This document shows positions 43,203 to 55,599 of a stretch of DNA of 64,000 bases, in pieces. Position numbers and translations under genes: made by a program. Every line of letters begins with the position of its first letter. Within the stretch, counting starts at the first letter, position 1. The notes under the pieces were generated by a model that was not told where the DNA came from, did not search any database, and worked only from the letters and a program-made list of their open reading frames with translations. This DNA comes from Notolepis coatsorum (Eukaryota > Chordata > Actinopteri > Aulopiformes > Paralepididae), in the NCBI GenBank assembly GCA_963971535.1, contig OZ020598.1:92102096-92166095 (forward strand), read 5' to 3'.

Positions 43203-44213
43203 TAGGGGTGGACGGTATAAACGGTATACGGTATAAACGGTATGAATTTGCTCTACTGTATGGATTTTGACTATACCGTGTAACCGGTAGTGCAGCTCTA
43301 AAATAGCAATGACGTCATGTAACCACAGCGCAACTATTTCACTCGCATTTGCCCCTAAAAATAGATAGAATTAGTCATAGATAATAGATATGTGCAAACT
43401 GGAAAAAGTTATTTAGGAGGCTTCGCGCAGTGGGCGTGCCAGCCCCTACCGCACGCATGTAAACACGGGTCTAGTAGTCTAGTGGGACGGGACACGGAAG
43501 CTGTCGGCGTCTCCCTGAGCTAACGTTAGCTTAGCTACCGTTACAAAATGACCCAGTCAACTATTCACTTTTAGTTTAATACATGGGGCATTGTCTAACC
43601 GAACGGTATCTAGTCGGCCAGCTACCGATAGCTCCTGACATCAACAAACGCTCCACAAAGTCTAGTACTAGAGACGTGTGTGCTACCTGTTAGCTGTTAG
43701 CTCACGTTAACGCAAGTTAGTTCACCGTTCAAAACGAAATGTCCCATTGAACTAAATAATTCACTGTTAACGTTATATATCCGGCTAGCATTAGCTACAG
43801 ATAGCTCCTGATATCAATGTCTTATAACACTGATTCGATGCGTATTCGAGCTGAGGGCTTGCTAACGTTATACCAATACAATAGGGTCCAGGTGCAGCGC
43901 CGGAGAATCCTGGCCGTAGCTCTGCTCGAGGCTACTCGAGTATAGGTCCAGGTGCAGCTCCGGAGAATCCTGGCCGTAGCTGGAGGCTACTAGAGTACAC
44001 ACAGACAGTGGAGCTTGTTGCGTGGTGGCGATGTCTCGCAGATAATACAAGTACAAGTCTAATTATATAATATATATATTTTATATAAAAAAAAAAAATT
44101 ATATAAAATAATTTTTTTTTAATCAAAAACGATGATACCGTGATATATACAGTTACCGTCTATGCTTCAAATTATACCGTGATATACATTTTAGACCATA
44201 CCGTCCACCCCTA
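43203..44213. mobile_element. 1.0-kb hAT-like element, TAGGGGTGGACGGTAT ends
   Basis: TAGGGGTGGACGGTAT / ATACCGTCCACCCCTA form perfect 16-bp inverted ends, flanked by a perfect 8-bp duplication GGCCCCGC (43195-43202, 44214-44221). Internal sequence is rich in GCTAACGTTAG words and includes a two-copy GGTCCAGGTGCAGC repeat at 43886-43985. No protein is encoded. Confidence 0.9.
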
Positions 44214-44641
44214 GGCCCCGCCCACTCCCCTAAATCAATAATAAAGTGACACGGGATAGATCATAGACATCGCGGCCACTTAAAGCATTTTTTTTTTAAA
44301 TGTTTATTTTTTCAGGCATCATTCTTTGACAAATACAAGTGGCTTTGTATTTTTTGTAACATGAAGGTATTGTAGAACGTTATAGCCATATCATAATTTG
44401 AGTTCACACAACGGAACGGTTCACATAACATAATTCTGTATAAAAGAAAGGTAGCCTAGAAAAAAGAAAAAAAACTCATCCTATAGGCTACATAGTAGAG
44501 GATGCAGTCAGGAGCTGCTTTCTATTGTAGTAGGCCTATTATTTTATACGAGCACGTCTCCTGGCATTCTTCTGCGCAAAGTACAACACTCTTTAAATCT
44601 AGACTGTGGTGTGCGCGCGTCGGCTCTCAATACTAGAAACT

Positions 44642-44642
<1 letters not shown>

Positions 44643-44686
<44 letters not shown>

Positions 44687-44760
44687 GCTTCATTTTATAT
44701 AGCGCCTTTCAAAAGACCCAAGGTCGCTTTACATAGGGGGGGAAATAACAAAAGTAACAA
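44643..44760. mobile_element. (AAT)n retroelement tail
   Basis: About 14 AAT units followed by AGCTTCATTTTATATAGCGC and AGGTCGCTTTACATAG, the reverse of a common fish LINE/SINE 3' end. Same arrangement as 49630-49870. Confidence 0.8.
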
Positions 44761-45580
44761 ACATAATGGACAGACACAACATAATTTTGTGCTGGCTGTT
44801 CGGTAATTTCTTATCTACCATAGAACTTATGGCGCGTTATGTGCACAATTTAAACCATGTACTAAAAAATGTACGGATTAGATTCCAATTCCAATGTAAC
44901 CTGTAGCCTACTCGTACTGGTTATGGCGAATAAAACGTTCTATTATTCTAACCTGTCTGGGCAGCTGTAGCGTGGATGGTGTCCTGACAGGGATGCGTGT
45001 CTGCTGTCTGCCTGGACTCAGAGCTGACCGGGGGTTGCTAGCGGTGGCCGGGCTGGGTGGGGAGCTTACTGCCGATGCATCTTCAGTAACGATAGTCAGT
45101 CTACCTCTGCTGGAACAATGATGTTATTTTTGGCTTTGCCGTCTCCTGTTCGCCTTTCGCTCTCATCTTGTTTTTCTGAGCACCGCTCAGGTATTTGCGC
45201 TTCATTTTTACCGGCGCTTCCCGCTTTGTTTTGAACGCTGCCCTGCCTGCCAATTAACATTAGTTATCAGCCGGCTAGCCCTATCGCAGGTGAGCAAATA
45301 ATTCTACAGTGTACACATGACGGGGATGGGGTGCTTAGCAACATAGCAGGGAGGGGGGGGGGCCCGCCCTCTACGCCCTGTTCCTGCGTTAGTACGAAAT
45401 CTAAGATGATAGCCTACAGTGGGGGCGGGGCCCCCTAAACTCCGGGGCTCCCCCGCACCGCGGGGGGTTCAGGGGTCTCCCCTACGCCACTGAGCTCAAT
45501 ACAAACTACTGCTAAGAGGATGACGGCCAGAAAAAGACTTTCGTCTTGTTTACATAAGGGTCCTCCATTTTCAATTCATC

Positions 45581-46211
45581 AAGTGATAGCGGAGGTTTTC
45601 GGATTAAACCCTAAAGCAGAAGCTCAGAGGACCAGGCCAGACCAGCAACAGTATGTTTGCACGATGTGCTAAATAAGGCTGCAGCTACATTGGTCCGTCA
45701 GTCAATGAATGAACAGATAGAAAAGTGACGGAAGGTATTACTGTCCGTTGGTTTATTTGAACCTAACGTCAACTCTATTTATCAATACTAATCATTGAAA
45801 ATGATTTAAAAACAGACGTAGATGGACTGACAGAGCGGAGCAGTCTAGCCGCATAGCGTTAAAGGTCAAAGTAAGCTCTCTATAGATTTTGTAAAATGTC
45901 CGGTGTCGCAGATGATACCGGTGTTGTCATGAGTTTAATAGTCATGGGAGATTCCACATCACCGTGGCAACCCTACTGCAGAGAGAAGCATACGCGGGAA
46001 TCCTGCTACCATGCATCTTGTGCGAAAAACACCTCTCTGGTAGGTAGGCGTCGGATCAGAGGCGATCACAGCATAATATTTTAATTGATGATCGGTATCA
46101 GCTAAAGCCCGATCAAATTCCGGAAAACCATTCAGGGAAAGCTGTGATGTAGGCATTGGTTCTCTTTCTTAGCAGTGCTAAGCATATCAGACCTATATTG
46201 GATTTGCTTCA
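45581..46211. other. slc36a1 intron, unassigned
   Basis: No exon or recognisable repeat. Confidence 0.4.
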
Positions 46212-46339
46212 TTAACCCTTTCACTACCACACTACCAATGGGTTAACCCTTTCACTGCGACAATACAGTGAAAGGGTTAACCGTCTGTAGTGTGGTAGTC
46301 AAAGGTTAACCTTCTGTAGTGTGGTAGTGAAAGGGTTAA
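46212..46339. repeat. inverted TTAACCCTTTCAC array, locus 2
   Basis: TTAACCCTTTCACTACCACA at the left, TGTGGTAGTGAAAGGGTTAA at the right, with a CACTGCGACAATACAG variant unit in the middle. Confidence 0.9.
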
Positions 46340-46719
46340 CTTGTACTTGTAAAATCGGGATTGATTTGTTAAACGACTCGGATCAGAGTGATCGCCACCT
46401 TGTGGACAGGTGAGGAAAGAGGTACCATGGCTGTTGCTCTGGCAACTCTCCAGCTTCACTTGACACAGAACAGAGACGGCGTTAGCTCCTGTTCTTCTCC
46501 AAGGTTAGAAAGTGGGTCAGGCCAGCCACAGGGTTATTTTCACTCTCCTTTTGTCCGGCTCGACACCTTTCCAGAGAACTCTACTCTGCCATGAACTCAG
46601 TTTTTAAGTACTCCGTCTAAAGATGACTTTAGACTTAAAGGAACTTTATATTTTCCCCAAGGGAACTTCATTTGTCGCGCAAGGTGCATGAACACATTTA
46701 GAAAACTGTTCACATCCAT

Positions 46720-47275
46720 CCATCCAATCAAACTTTATTTATATAGTACGTTTAAAAACAACGTTTAGTTGACCAAAGTGCTTCACAATCAATCAATCCA
46801 GTAAAAAAAACAGACTAATCACAATACAATGCACACAGAACTACAAACGGATCACGGCAGCAGACTGTAATTTATTTTTAAACGCTAGGGAGAACAGATG
46901 TGTTTTTAGATGAGATTTAAACATTGGGAGGGTTGGGGCCTGCCTAATGTGGGGGGGCAACTCGTTCCTGAGTTTGGGGGCTATAACCGCAAACGCACGG
47001 TCCCCCCTGTTCTTTAGCCAGGTTTTGGGGACAACAAGGAGGGACTGGTCAGCAGACCTCAGAGACCGTAATGGGGTGTAGGGGTGCAGGATCTCGTGAG
47101 GTAGGGGTGGGGCCAGACCATTCATTGCTTTATAAGCAAACAGGATCTTAAAATGTATCCTAGACTGCACAGGCAGCCAATAGAGGGAGGCGAGGACAGG
47201 AGTGATGTGCTCCCGTTTGCGTGTCCCTGTCATGGTGTGATCCATGTTTATAGGTTTGCTTCCCCGCTGAAACAC
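46720..47275 (-). mobile_element. LINE 3' end with ORF C-terminus
   Basis: The minus-strand frame 47275-46841 encodes KREHITPVLASLYWLPVQSR, FKILFAYKAMNGLAPPL, YTPLRSLRSADQSLLVVPKT, GDRAFAVIAPKLRNELPP and FKSHLKTHLFSLAFKN. This is the C-terminal region after the reverse transcriptase in CR1/Jockey-group LINEs. The 3' tail on the minus strand has AAACTTTATTTATATAGTAC-type sequence (46735-46760). No catalytic domain remains. Confidence 0.88.
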
Positions 47276-47339
47276 TTGCAGTCCGAGTTAAACTTTGTAA
47301 ATGACGGCATTGTTCTTTTTGTTATCGAAATGGTAAGCG

Positions 47340-48370
47340 GTTAATGGATTGCATTTATATAGCATGTTTTAACAAGCCTTCCTACTACACAAAGTACTTT
47401 ACAACTTGTGCCTCACATTCAGTCAACACAGACAGCGAAGGCAGCCATGCAAAAGGAGCCAACTAGCTCATCGGGAGCAGTTAGGAGTCAAGTGTCTTGC
47501 TCAAGGACACTTCGACATGAAGTCGGAATCGAACTGGGAACCTCCTTCGACACTGCTCTACTTCCTGAGCCACCGCTTAACAGTAATCATATTACAAGCC
47601 TGGCCTATAAACCAGATTATAGATAAAAAGCATATACATTTGGCCTGTGCCTTGCTGAGCATGACTCATTACCACCGTAACATTGAACATGGGGTGCAGT
47701 AGTGCCGTATAATCTGTGGAAATTAACATGTTCCATTCATTCAATGCATGTAACTTGAACCACTATTTCATCTAAGGAAAATGCATGGTTTGTTGCTTCG
47801 TTTCAAAATGTTTTATGGACAGTAGATTTAGGGAACCAGTTATATGGTATATACACTCAGTGGCCACTGTATTAGGGAGGGAGGAACCAGTCTGGTCGTT
47901 CTCATCTGATCCCTCTTGTTAAGAACCAGTCTGGACATTCTGATCTCATTAACAAGAACCAGTCTGGTCGTTCCCCGGCCTCTGATCTCTCTCGTTAAGA
48001 ACCAGTCTGGACATTATGATCTCATTAACAAGAACCAGTCTGGTCATTCCCCTCTGATCTCGTTAAGAACCCGTCCGGTCGTTCTGATCTCCCATTAACG
48101 AGGCGCTTTTGCCCACAGAACTGCTGCTCATTGGATGTTTTTTTGTGCACCATTCACTGTATACGCGTGTGGAAATCCCAGGAGATCAGCAGTTTGAGAT
48201 ACTAAAACCACCATGTGTGGCACCAGCAATAGATAGGCAGATACCGATAAGAAAAAAAAGTTCGATAGATATATCTCATGCATTTTTAGCAAGGATCCCT
48301 CAAACCTTGTTAACAAAGAGTTTGTGACAAAGATATGTACTGGAGGTGGGATATTTTACAGTTCAAAATT
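47340..48370. repeat. local duplication, copy 1 (SINE piece, spacer, Tc1-like 5' end)
   Basis: Contains a minus-orientation SINE piece (47430-47580), a spacer with ACAGTAATCATATTACAAGC, and the start of a Tc1-like element (ATACACTCAGTGGCCACTGT at 47851). Then come AACCAGTCTGG repeats and a piece of a second transposon. The same order recurs at 49080-51500. Confidence 0.8.
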
Positions 48371-49079
48371 GTACCCCACATTCACACCGATGGCGAAGGC
48401 CAGTGTTACGACCCCTGAGGTCTCGGAGTAAATGGGCTGCAAGCAACATACATATTGGATGACAGAAAGGATGACCAGGTTTGTAAACTAAAAGGATATT
48501 TATTGACATAAAAAGGAAGCACAGGTAACTGCCAGAACAACAAACAAACACCACTATCTCAAAACAAAGGAAAATACATTCAGTAGCCTAAAACCATTAA
48601 CTAACAAAAACAGGAGAAAACGATACGAAAATGATGTGGCGGCTCACCCCATCGGTGCTTCCTGAAAATGAGAAAAATACACATTAGTCATATAATACAA
48701 GGCAGAACAGACAACAAAACAATCAAAGTCAAATACATTCAATAACACAAGCTCTATGGCCATTGGCCACCAACAGTCCAAACAACGACCAGAGCGAACG
48801 GTAACCAAACAAAGGGCCCACACCACAACAGCGGCCTAATCACAATGAAAGAGAGAGCAAGATAAATGATCAGCCAGGGTTTATGAAGGGTGTGGTGATC
48901 CAGGATTGGGTGCAGGGATCCTGAAACCCATCGACCAATCGGGTGAGGTTTGGAAAGGTAGTCCACCAATGGAGGGGCAGGAATGAATGGCAGTGACGAA
49001 TGGTGGATCACTGGTGTTCTTGACTGGAGGAATGAAACAAGATGGAGACAAACAAAACACTGGGGAAGCAACGTCGTTG
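48371..49079. other. slc36a1 intron, LTR-like or unclassified repeat
   Basis: Begins AGTGTTACGACCCCTGAGG, which resembles a fish LTR-retroelement border, but I found no paired LTR or protein. No exon is seen. Confidence 0.4.
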
Positions 49080-49500
49080 GGACATAACGGCCAGTTAGGG
49101 GTTAAGTGTCTTGCTCAATGACAGTTGAACATGGCGTCAGGAGAAGCCGGAATCGAACTGCGAACCTTCAGATTACAAGACACCACTCTACCTCCTGAGC
49201 CACTGGACAGTAATCATATTACATGCCTGACCTTTAAACCAGATTATAGATAAAAAAAAAAGCATATAAATGTTGTTTATTATGGTTACTGCCTGGCCTG
49301 TGCCTCGCTGAGCATGACTTATTACCACCGTAACATTGAACATGTGGTGCAGTAGTGCCGTGTAATCTGTGGAAATTAACATGTTCCATTCATGCCTGTT
49401 TAATTTGAACCACCTCAACAATGCATGGTTTGTTGGTTCGTTTGGAACTGTTTTATGGACAGTAGATTTAAGGAACCAGTAGTGAACAAATTATAATAAA
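49080..49500. repeat. local duplication, copy 2 (SINE piece and spacer)
   Basis: The minus-orientation SINE piece (49085-49205, AATCGAACTGCGAACCTTCA) and spacer (ACAGTAATCATATTACATGC to ACAGTAGATTTAAGGAACCA) align with 47430-47840. Confidence 0.82.
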
Positions 49501-49629
49501 AAAAAGATAATTATTATAAAAGAAAAAAAGATTTAAATTTTTTATTTTTATAAAGTTAGCTTTAATCACTAACGTTGGCGAGCTAGCTAAATTATATAAA
49601 AACGAACTGGATAGTATAAGTTGATATAT

Positions 49630-49870
<241 letters not shown>

Positions 49871-50188
49871 CAGGAGAGACAAACTATGGCAAAAAATAAA
49901 TAAATAATGGATAGTTCATATAAGCCATTCTCCCTTTCTGTGTGTGTGTGCGCTCATGCCCGTCCCAACTCTGACTATATATATAGTCCAGTGAATGTCT
50001 GCATCATTGTGCGTGATAAGTGAGTCACCACAATATAATATATTATATTTATACACTCAGTGGCCACTTTAGTGAGGGAGGAACCAGTCTGGTTTTCTGC
50101 TGTGGTCCGTCCACTTCAAGGTTTGATGTGTTTCCGTGTGTGTGTCCGTTCAGAGCGCCAGCGAGATGCTCTTCTTCATGCCACTGTT

Positions 50189-50933
50189 CAGTGGTGGAAG
50201 AAGTACACAGTTCCCTTACTTAAGTAAAAGTAGAGAAGTATTTGCTATTGAATGTACTTAAGTAACTAAAGTAAAAGTACACATTCTACATGACGTTTGT
50301 GTATCCATTGACCTCTATAGGATGTGTTGAAGTGGTATGTGGTCCAGTTATGCTGCTCTGATTTAAAGGTGATGTTAAAGTGGTACGTGGTCCAGTTATG
50401 CTGCTCTGATTACGTCCTCTTGAAGTTGACAGGCTTCAAATGTGAAAGTATATCAGCATCATCATCGTCATCATCATTGTGGCTTCTTCGTTCCGACCCA
50501 TTCTGTCCCCACTTCTTCTCTCCAACTCCGTGACTCCGCTCCAATCACAGACGTCGTCTACCCAGCCTCTTCTTGGTCTTCCACTTCCTCTCTTTCCATC
50601 CACCTTCCCCATCACCACCTTCTTGAACATCTCCCCGCTGGATCCTCTCAGCACGTGCCCGCACAACTCCATCTTTCTCTTTCTCAACCTCTCCAGCAGC
50701 TCTTCATATAATCTTCATTAATAATTTATTTTGTATATTATGTTTTCTATGCAAAATCCCTTTCTTCAAAGTAACTAGTAACTGATGGGTTCAGATACAT
50801 GTAGTGGAGTAAAAAGTACAATATTTCCCTTGAAATGTGGTGGAGTAAAAGTATAAAGTTCCCTAAAATGAAAGTACAAGTAGCTCAAAAATGTACGTAC
50901 AGTACTCGAGTACAAATACTTACTTTCCACCAC
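50189..50933 (+). mobile_element. AGTGGTGGAAG hAT-like element with inserted LINE
   Basis: Starts CAGTGGTGGAAGAAGTACAC and ends TTTCCACCAC. Contains two copies of the GTGGTATGTGGTCCAGTTAT unit that became a minisatellite at 11.9 kb, and an RTE-type LINE fragment at 50436-50710. Confidence 0.85.
50436..50710 (-). mobile_element. RTE/Rex3-type LINE 3' end
   Basis: The minus strand encodes RKMELCGHVLRGSSG, KVVMGKVDGKRGSGRPRRGW and VDDVCDWSGV, the C-terminal motif of RTE-clade ORFs, followed by an ATGATGATG tail characteristic of that clade. Confidence 0.85.
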
Positions 50934-51312
50934 CAGTCTGGTCGTTCTCCTCTGATCTCTCTCATTAACTAGAACCAGTCTGGTCGTTCTCCTCTGATCT
51001 CTCTCATTAACTAGAACCATTCTGGTCTTTCTCCTCTGATCTCTCTCATGAACTAGAACCAGTCTGGTCGTTCTCCTCTGATCTCTCTCATTAACAAGAA
51101 CCAGTCTGTTTGTTCTCCTCTATCTCTCATTAACGAGGTGTTTTTGCTCACAGAACTGCTGCTCATTGGATGTTTTTTTGTGCACCATTCACTGTAAACT
51201 CTAGAGTAGAGACTGTTGTGTGTGAAAATCCCAGGAGATCAGCAGTTTCTGAGACACCCTGTGTGGCCCCAGCGATCACTCCACGGTCAAAGTCACTCGG
51301 ATCGAATTTCCT

Positions 51313-52003
51313 CCAGAGCCCGACCGATACTGGATCTTTGATGCCGATACCAATATTTGGGAGTAAAATAAGTTCGATGTTGATATAATGACCGATATAC
51401 GCACACATTTTTAGCAAGTATCCCTCATACGTAGTTATCAAAGAGTATGTACTGGAGGTGGGACATTTTACAGTTGAACAAAATGTACTATGAATATGAA
51501 TATCTATATATAAGATAAGATATTCCTTATACTGATCCCCTTGGGGAAATTCAGGCATCATAGCAGCAGTTATATGTGTGTGTTCATGCATTACTTATAA
51601 GAAAGGCTAAAGTAACCTATTTGTACTGCATGCAAAAGAAACCCACCTGGTTTCTGCATGTGAGCATGGATGAGCCTTGCTGTAAAGATGAGTCTTGTGT
51701 GATTCTATTGAGCCCATTTCCATTCAGATATCTTGAGGTGAGAAGTCAAGGGACCCCCTTTCAAAATGGCCGTGTCCATGACATGTTCCACCCATCAAAT
51801 TTAAACTCGCTTAAAATAGCTCAACTTTGGCGCAACATTTACCCTCTTTTCCAGTGAGCTAGCATGACATGACTGGTACCTTCCTCAAGATCTTTAGTTT
51901 CATATGATACCAGTATCTTCGTGCTAGCTTAAAAAATTTGCCCGCTAGAGCACTTTACATATGGCTAATCAAATGACGGCCGACCGATATATCGGCTGGG
52001 CTC
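51313..52003. mobile_element. MITE with AGAGCCCGACCGATA ends
   Basis: Left AGAGCCCGACCGATA and right TATCGGCTGGGCTCT are inverted copies. A partial copy of its interior is at 48236-48350. Contains a minus-orientation LINE tail at 51516-51560 (ATTCCTTATACTGATCCCCT). The target duplication is unclear. Confidence 0.7.
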
Positions 52004-52171
52004 TAATTCCCCCCCCATTCTGACGTTTGCGCTGCACAACAACAGGACCTCTTGACCACGTCTGCATGCTTTTATGCATTGTGTTGCTGCCACGTGATTG
52101 GCTGATTAGATATTTGCATTAACGTGCAGCAGTTGTACAAATAGTACCTAATAAAGTGGCTATCGAGTATA

Positions 52172-53540
52172 TCCATTCTATATGATCTGTCCTACTCTCA
52201 ACCTAATCCTATGCAACACCCGTACAGATAAATGGCTCTATTGTGTGTCCTTTGACATGTAATTTGAGGCCATTCCCACCTGTTACAACAAGTGTTGGAG
52301 TAATCTGAGTTGGCTAGCAAAAAGCCAATCATCAAAGCACCGAATGGAAAGCACTAATGACGCATTCCGTTGTTTTCCACAATGTGCTGTGTTGTAGTGC
52401 AGAAGTTTCAAGTGTTCTCATCCGGATGTAGGTTTTGTGAGGGAAATCAACCCGATCAATGATGTAGGTAGTAGAAGATAGACTTGGTAAACAAGGGTTT
52501 ATTCAGAGTTATGGCCTGGATGACCCAACTTGGACACCGGCCTCTTGTCCCAGCGTGAGCTCCAGAGTTCAGTGAGACGTCAGTCTTTATAGGGTGAGGG
52601 AGTGGCATTCTGGGTAAGATGGTGCCGGTGCAGGATTGGAGGGGGGTTCTATGAGGGCAGAGGGGTTGTATTAGGCGTATCAAGGAGGGGGGGTTCTAGT
52701 TAGGAGAAGGAGGAGGGGGGGGGGGGTCGGGGGCTGGATAGGGCGGAAGGTGTGAGATGTCTGTCTCTGGGAGGGGAGAGGGATGGTGTCAGGTGAGACA
52801 TAAGGTGAATGGGGGTGGGTTATTATTCTCCCACAGTTTCTGGGTCAGCTGTAGTTTTACCCGGTTTTACCAAAACTCTGCCAAACATATTCCCATCCTC
52901 TTTGACAGGTGATCTATGTTGACTGACAAGACGGTGACCCATTTGAACCCATATGGAGTTATCCACCATTGAAACCATTGAAAATCGTACTTTTTTGTGT
53001 CACAATCATCGATCCAAACACAAACAAAAAGCTAGCCCCACCACTGAAAACCTAAAACCTAACATTTGGGCCACATTTATATTCTCAAATTGAATGACTG
53101 AGCTCTTCATAAAAGGACTGGCAGTGTAAGGCAGATATTCTATGGTATTTAATAGCGACATGTTTTAAAAGTGACCTGTTTTTAAATATTGGGAGGCAAA
53201 CAGACCTGTATTTTGAGAGTGATTTGATCGGTTAATCCTTGAGAGCCTATTTTCCATCTGCAGCTCAGACTGTTGAAGAACATACTGTGTGTACAGTTTG
53301 TTGAATACATACTGGATTGATGCTTTAACAAACAACTTTCCATTACTCAGGGGGCCAGGTCAGGTGGTGTTCACAGTAGTGTCTTTGTAGTCCATGGATG
53401 TTTTCCCTTTAAAAACAACCAGAGTCAAAGTTTAACGAAATAACCAACATTGCGTGATTATTCTCTTCGCTTCTTCTCTTCTCTCCCCTGCTCTCCTCCA
53501 TTCCGTCTTGTCTCATACTGTTCTTCCGTTTTCCCTTTCC
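52172..53540. other. slc36a1 intron, unassigned
   Basis: A G-run region lies at 52685-52730. 52430-52700 is G/A-rich and may be part of an LTR-type repeat. No exon signal is seen. Confidence 0.4.
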
Positions 53541-53541
53541 C

Positions 53542-53651
53542 TTTCTATTCTATTCTATTTCATTCTATTCTATTCTATTCTATTCTATTCTATTCTATTC
53601 TATTCTATTCTATTCTATTCTATTCTATTCTATTCTATTCTATTCTATTCC
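53542..53651. repeat. (TATTC)n microsatellite immediately before an exon
   Basis: About 20 pentanucleotide copies. It merges with the polypyrimidine tract of the slc36a1 acceptor at 53670 (TCTCCTCCTCCAG), so repeat length could affect the acceptor context. Confidence 0.97.
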
Positions 53652-53670
53652 ATGTCCTCTCCTCCTCCAG

Positions 53671-53797
53671 GTCCGACCCTCTCCAATGGGGAGGAGAGTC
53701 CCTCAGAAGAGGATGTATTGTGTCCCCCTGACGCGGCCCCCGGCCCCTCCAGATCCCTCAGACAGTACGAGAGGATTGGAGGACGGACAGGAACCTC
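53671..53797 (+). CDS. slc36a1: slc36a1 coding exon 2 (acidic cytosolic N-terminus)
   Basis: Acceptor CCTCCTCCAG and donor CCTC|GTAAGT. It encodes GPTLSNGEESPSEEDVLCPP, then DAAPGPSRSLRQYERIGG and RTGTS. EESPSE and a following QR/ERIG-type sequence before the first helix match the cytosolic N-terminus of SLC36A1. 127 bases; it starts by completing a glycine and ends two bases into a serine codon finished at 55891. Confidence 0.85.
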
Positions 53798-54450
53798 GTA
53801 AGTCTTTCAGTAATTATGTCAGCATTGTGTTTATTTTTTTAATTTTATTTCACTTAATTTCATTTATTTTTCATCAGGTCCTGTCCATCACAGTGAAAGT
53901 CTAGCCACCCTATAATGTTATGTTCGTGATCTGTGCAGCTCTTAGGTGTGATTGTGTTAGAATGTGAATGTGAAGTGCTTAAAGTGCTTGAATAATAAAA
54001 TTAAAAAATACAAATAGTTGAGGCCTGGAATTCCTTGAAAACAGCTAATTCTTTTAAACAAGGTGCTTAAAAAGTCATTGAAATTCAAATCAACCATTCG
54101 CATTGAAAGTTTTGTTCATCCATGATAAAATAGTTCTGAATCAAGAAATATAATTTGTTTTTATCTAAAGTGTAACTAATAGTCGGAAATTGGTTTTAAG
54201 CCATACATATTGGATCCGATTTTTTTTCCAATAAAAAAAAAAAAACAGCATTTTAAAAGTGAATTGAGTTGTTCTATATTGAATAACATTTTGTGTAAAT
54301 ATGTTTTTTTCTACCAATTAGTTCAATAAACTACTAGAAATGGCTTAGCAGCATCTCTGCACCTTTACCCTCATTGAGAACACAAGGATCTATGGATATG
54401 CAAATTCCAAGTCGGCAGCTTCTCCTTTCAAGACATGTCAATACATTAGA
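53798..54450. other. slc36a1 intron, unassigned
   Basis: AT-rich, with no recognised repeat or exon. Confidence 0.4.
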
Positions 54451-54454
54451 CAGC

Positions 54455-54609
54455 TTAACCCTTTCACGGCCACACTACAGTAGTGAAAGGGTTAACCTGC
54501 TGCAGTGTGGTAGTGAAAGGGTTAACCCTTTGTCATGTGGCAGTGACAGGGTTAACCTTCTGTATTGTCGCAGTGAAAGTGTTAACCCTTTTGTAGTGAA
54601 AGGGTTATG
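54455..54609. repeat. inverted TTAACCCTTTCAC array, locus 3
   Basis: Starts TTAACCCTTTCACGGCCACA. One unit in that orientation is followed by several in the reverse one (GTGTGGTAGTGAAAGGGTTA), with TTGTCGCAGTGAAAG variants. Confidence 0.88.
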
Positions 54610-54918
54610 CATTCCCTGTGATCCCACTCCAGAAAATGTATTTTCAGCATAGATTTTTTAAATTGTAGGCCTAGCTTTATTGTGGGCTCAATAGTACTGC
54701 TATTAATGATTTTATGATCTTTTATTGAAATTGGGCAAAATTTTCCAAAATCCCGAGCTTAACTTCCCACCCATGGAAAACTTCCAGAAAACTACCGGAA
54801 AGTGTCCATCCCATTCAACCCTAGACATCACACATGCAAGCTCTCCATCTCCGGGGGAACAATGTGTAAAAGACACTGGTGACAAAGTTCTGCACCAATA
54901 ACAATGTATAGTCAAAGG

Positions 54919-55211
54919 TAGGGATGTCCGATATTATCGGCCGATATTGGCATTAAAATTTGATATCGGAAATTATTCACCCAGGCAAGCAAGTAAGAAC
55001 TAATTCTGATTTTATTTATTGTCAAAAGTATGCATAATGTTGTGTTAATTACACGACAAGAGATATGTAATGTTAATTAGCTGAAATTATTCAGTTTTTT
55101 GGGGGGGAAACCCTGCATATATCGGTATCGGTTGATATCGGTATCGGAAATTAAGAGTTGGACAATATCGGTATATCGGTATCGGTAAAAAGCCAATATC
55201 GAGCATCCCTA
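54919..55211. mobile_element. 293-bp hAT-like MITE, TAGGGATGTCCGATAT ends
   Basis: Ends TAGGGATGTCCGATAT and CAATATCGAGCATCCCTA are flanked by a perfect 8-bp duplication GTCAAAGG (54911-54918, 55212-55219). Subterminal ATCGGTATCGG repeats. Non-coding. Confidence 0.9.
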
Positions 55212-55302
55212 GTCAAAGGTATGCCTCCAAGAGGAGATGACCATAAAAAACCTTTAAAAGAGGAATATGAGCAGTCCGTCAGCTTTTCATTATGGTCTGT
55301 AT

Positions 55303-55599
55303 TAAGGCTGTCCCCGAAGCCTGTTTTTGGGATTCGAACTTTGTCAGGGTTTTTCGAACGGACGTTGGAACCTTCGTTTTTTTTTATAAATATCCTCAAA
55401 CTAAATCCTCAATTTGAATAAAGAGTCTTTTTTAAATTAAATCAACTTTCTTTAATGAATATAACTCATCAGTTTTTAATACTATAATATTAGTGTAGCC
55501 TAATCCTTATCTGCAACTGTGAAGACAAATTTGAATGTTGATTTAGAATTTGAATGCCAACGTAACGAACGAAGGTTCGAACGTTTGGGCTCAGCCCTA
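55303..55599. mobile_element. 297-bp hAT-like MITE, TAAGGCTGTCCCCGAA ends
   Basis: Left TAAGGCTGTCCCCGAA and right TTTGGGCTCAGCCCTA are imperfect inverted ends, flanked by a perfect 8-bp duplication GTCTGTAT (55295-55302, 55600-55607). Internal TTCGAAC words. It inserted only about 90 bp from the previous MITE. Confidence 0.88.

Larger units (their letters stand above)
43145..45492. mobile_element. 2.35-kb hAT-like element, CAGTGGCGT ends
   Basis: Ends CAGTGGCGTTG and CTACGCCACTG are inverted copies. The 8-bp duplication AGCTCAAT is perfect (43137-43144, 45493-45500). The subterminal regions GGGGCTCCCCCGC are inverted too. No transposase is recognised. A second hAT-like element (43203-44213) and an (AAT)n retroelement tail (44643-44760) are nested within. 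Confidence 0.88.
43086..45580 (-). mobile_element. GATTGATTG-family retroelement split by a hAT element
   Basis: The left half, 43086-43144, carries GAACACTTTATTAACAGATT and the right half, 45493-45580, carries GACTTTCGTCTTGTTTACAT. Joined at the AGCTCAAT target site they reconstruct the family layout seen at 42387-42532. Confidence 0.85.
50049..52171 (-). mobile_element. Tc1-like element, degraded and heavily interrupted
   Basis: Left end TATACACTCAGTGGCCACTT and right end AAGTGGCTATCGAGTATA. The minus strand near 51250-51165 encodes GVSETADLLGFSHTTVS and NGAQKNIQ, the N-terminal helix-turn-helix of a Tc1-type transposase. AACCAGTCTGGTCGTTCTCC is expanded into a tandem (50934-51110). Two other transposons are inserted (50189-50933 and 51313-52003). 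Not functional. Confidence 0.8.
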
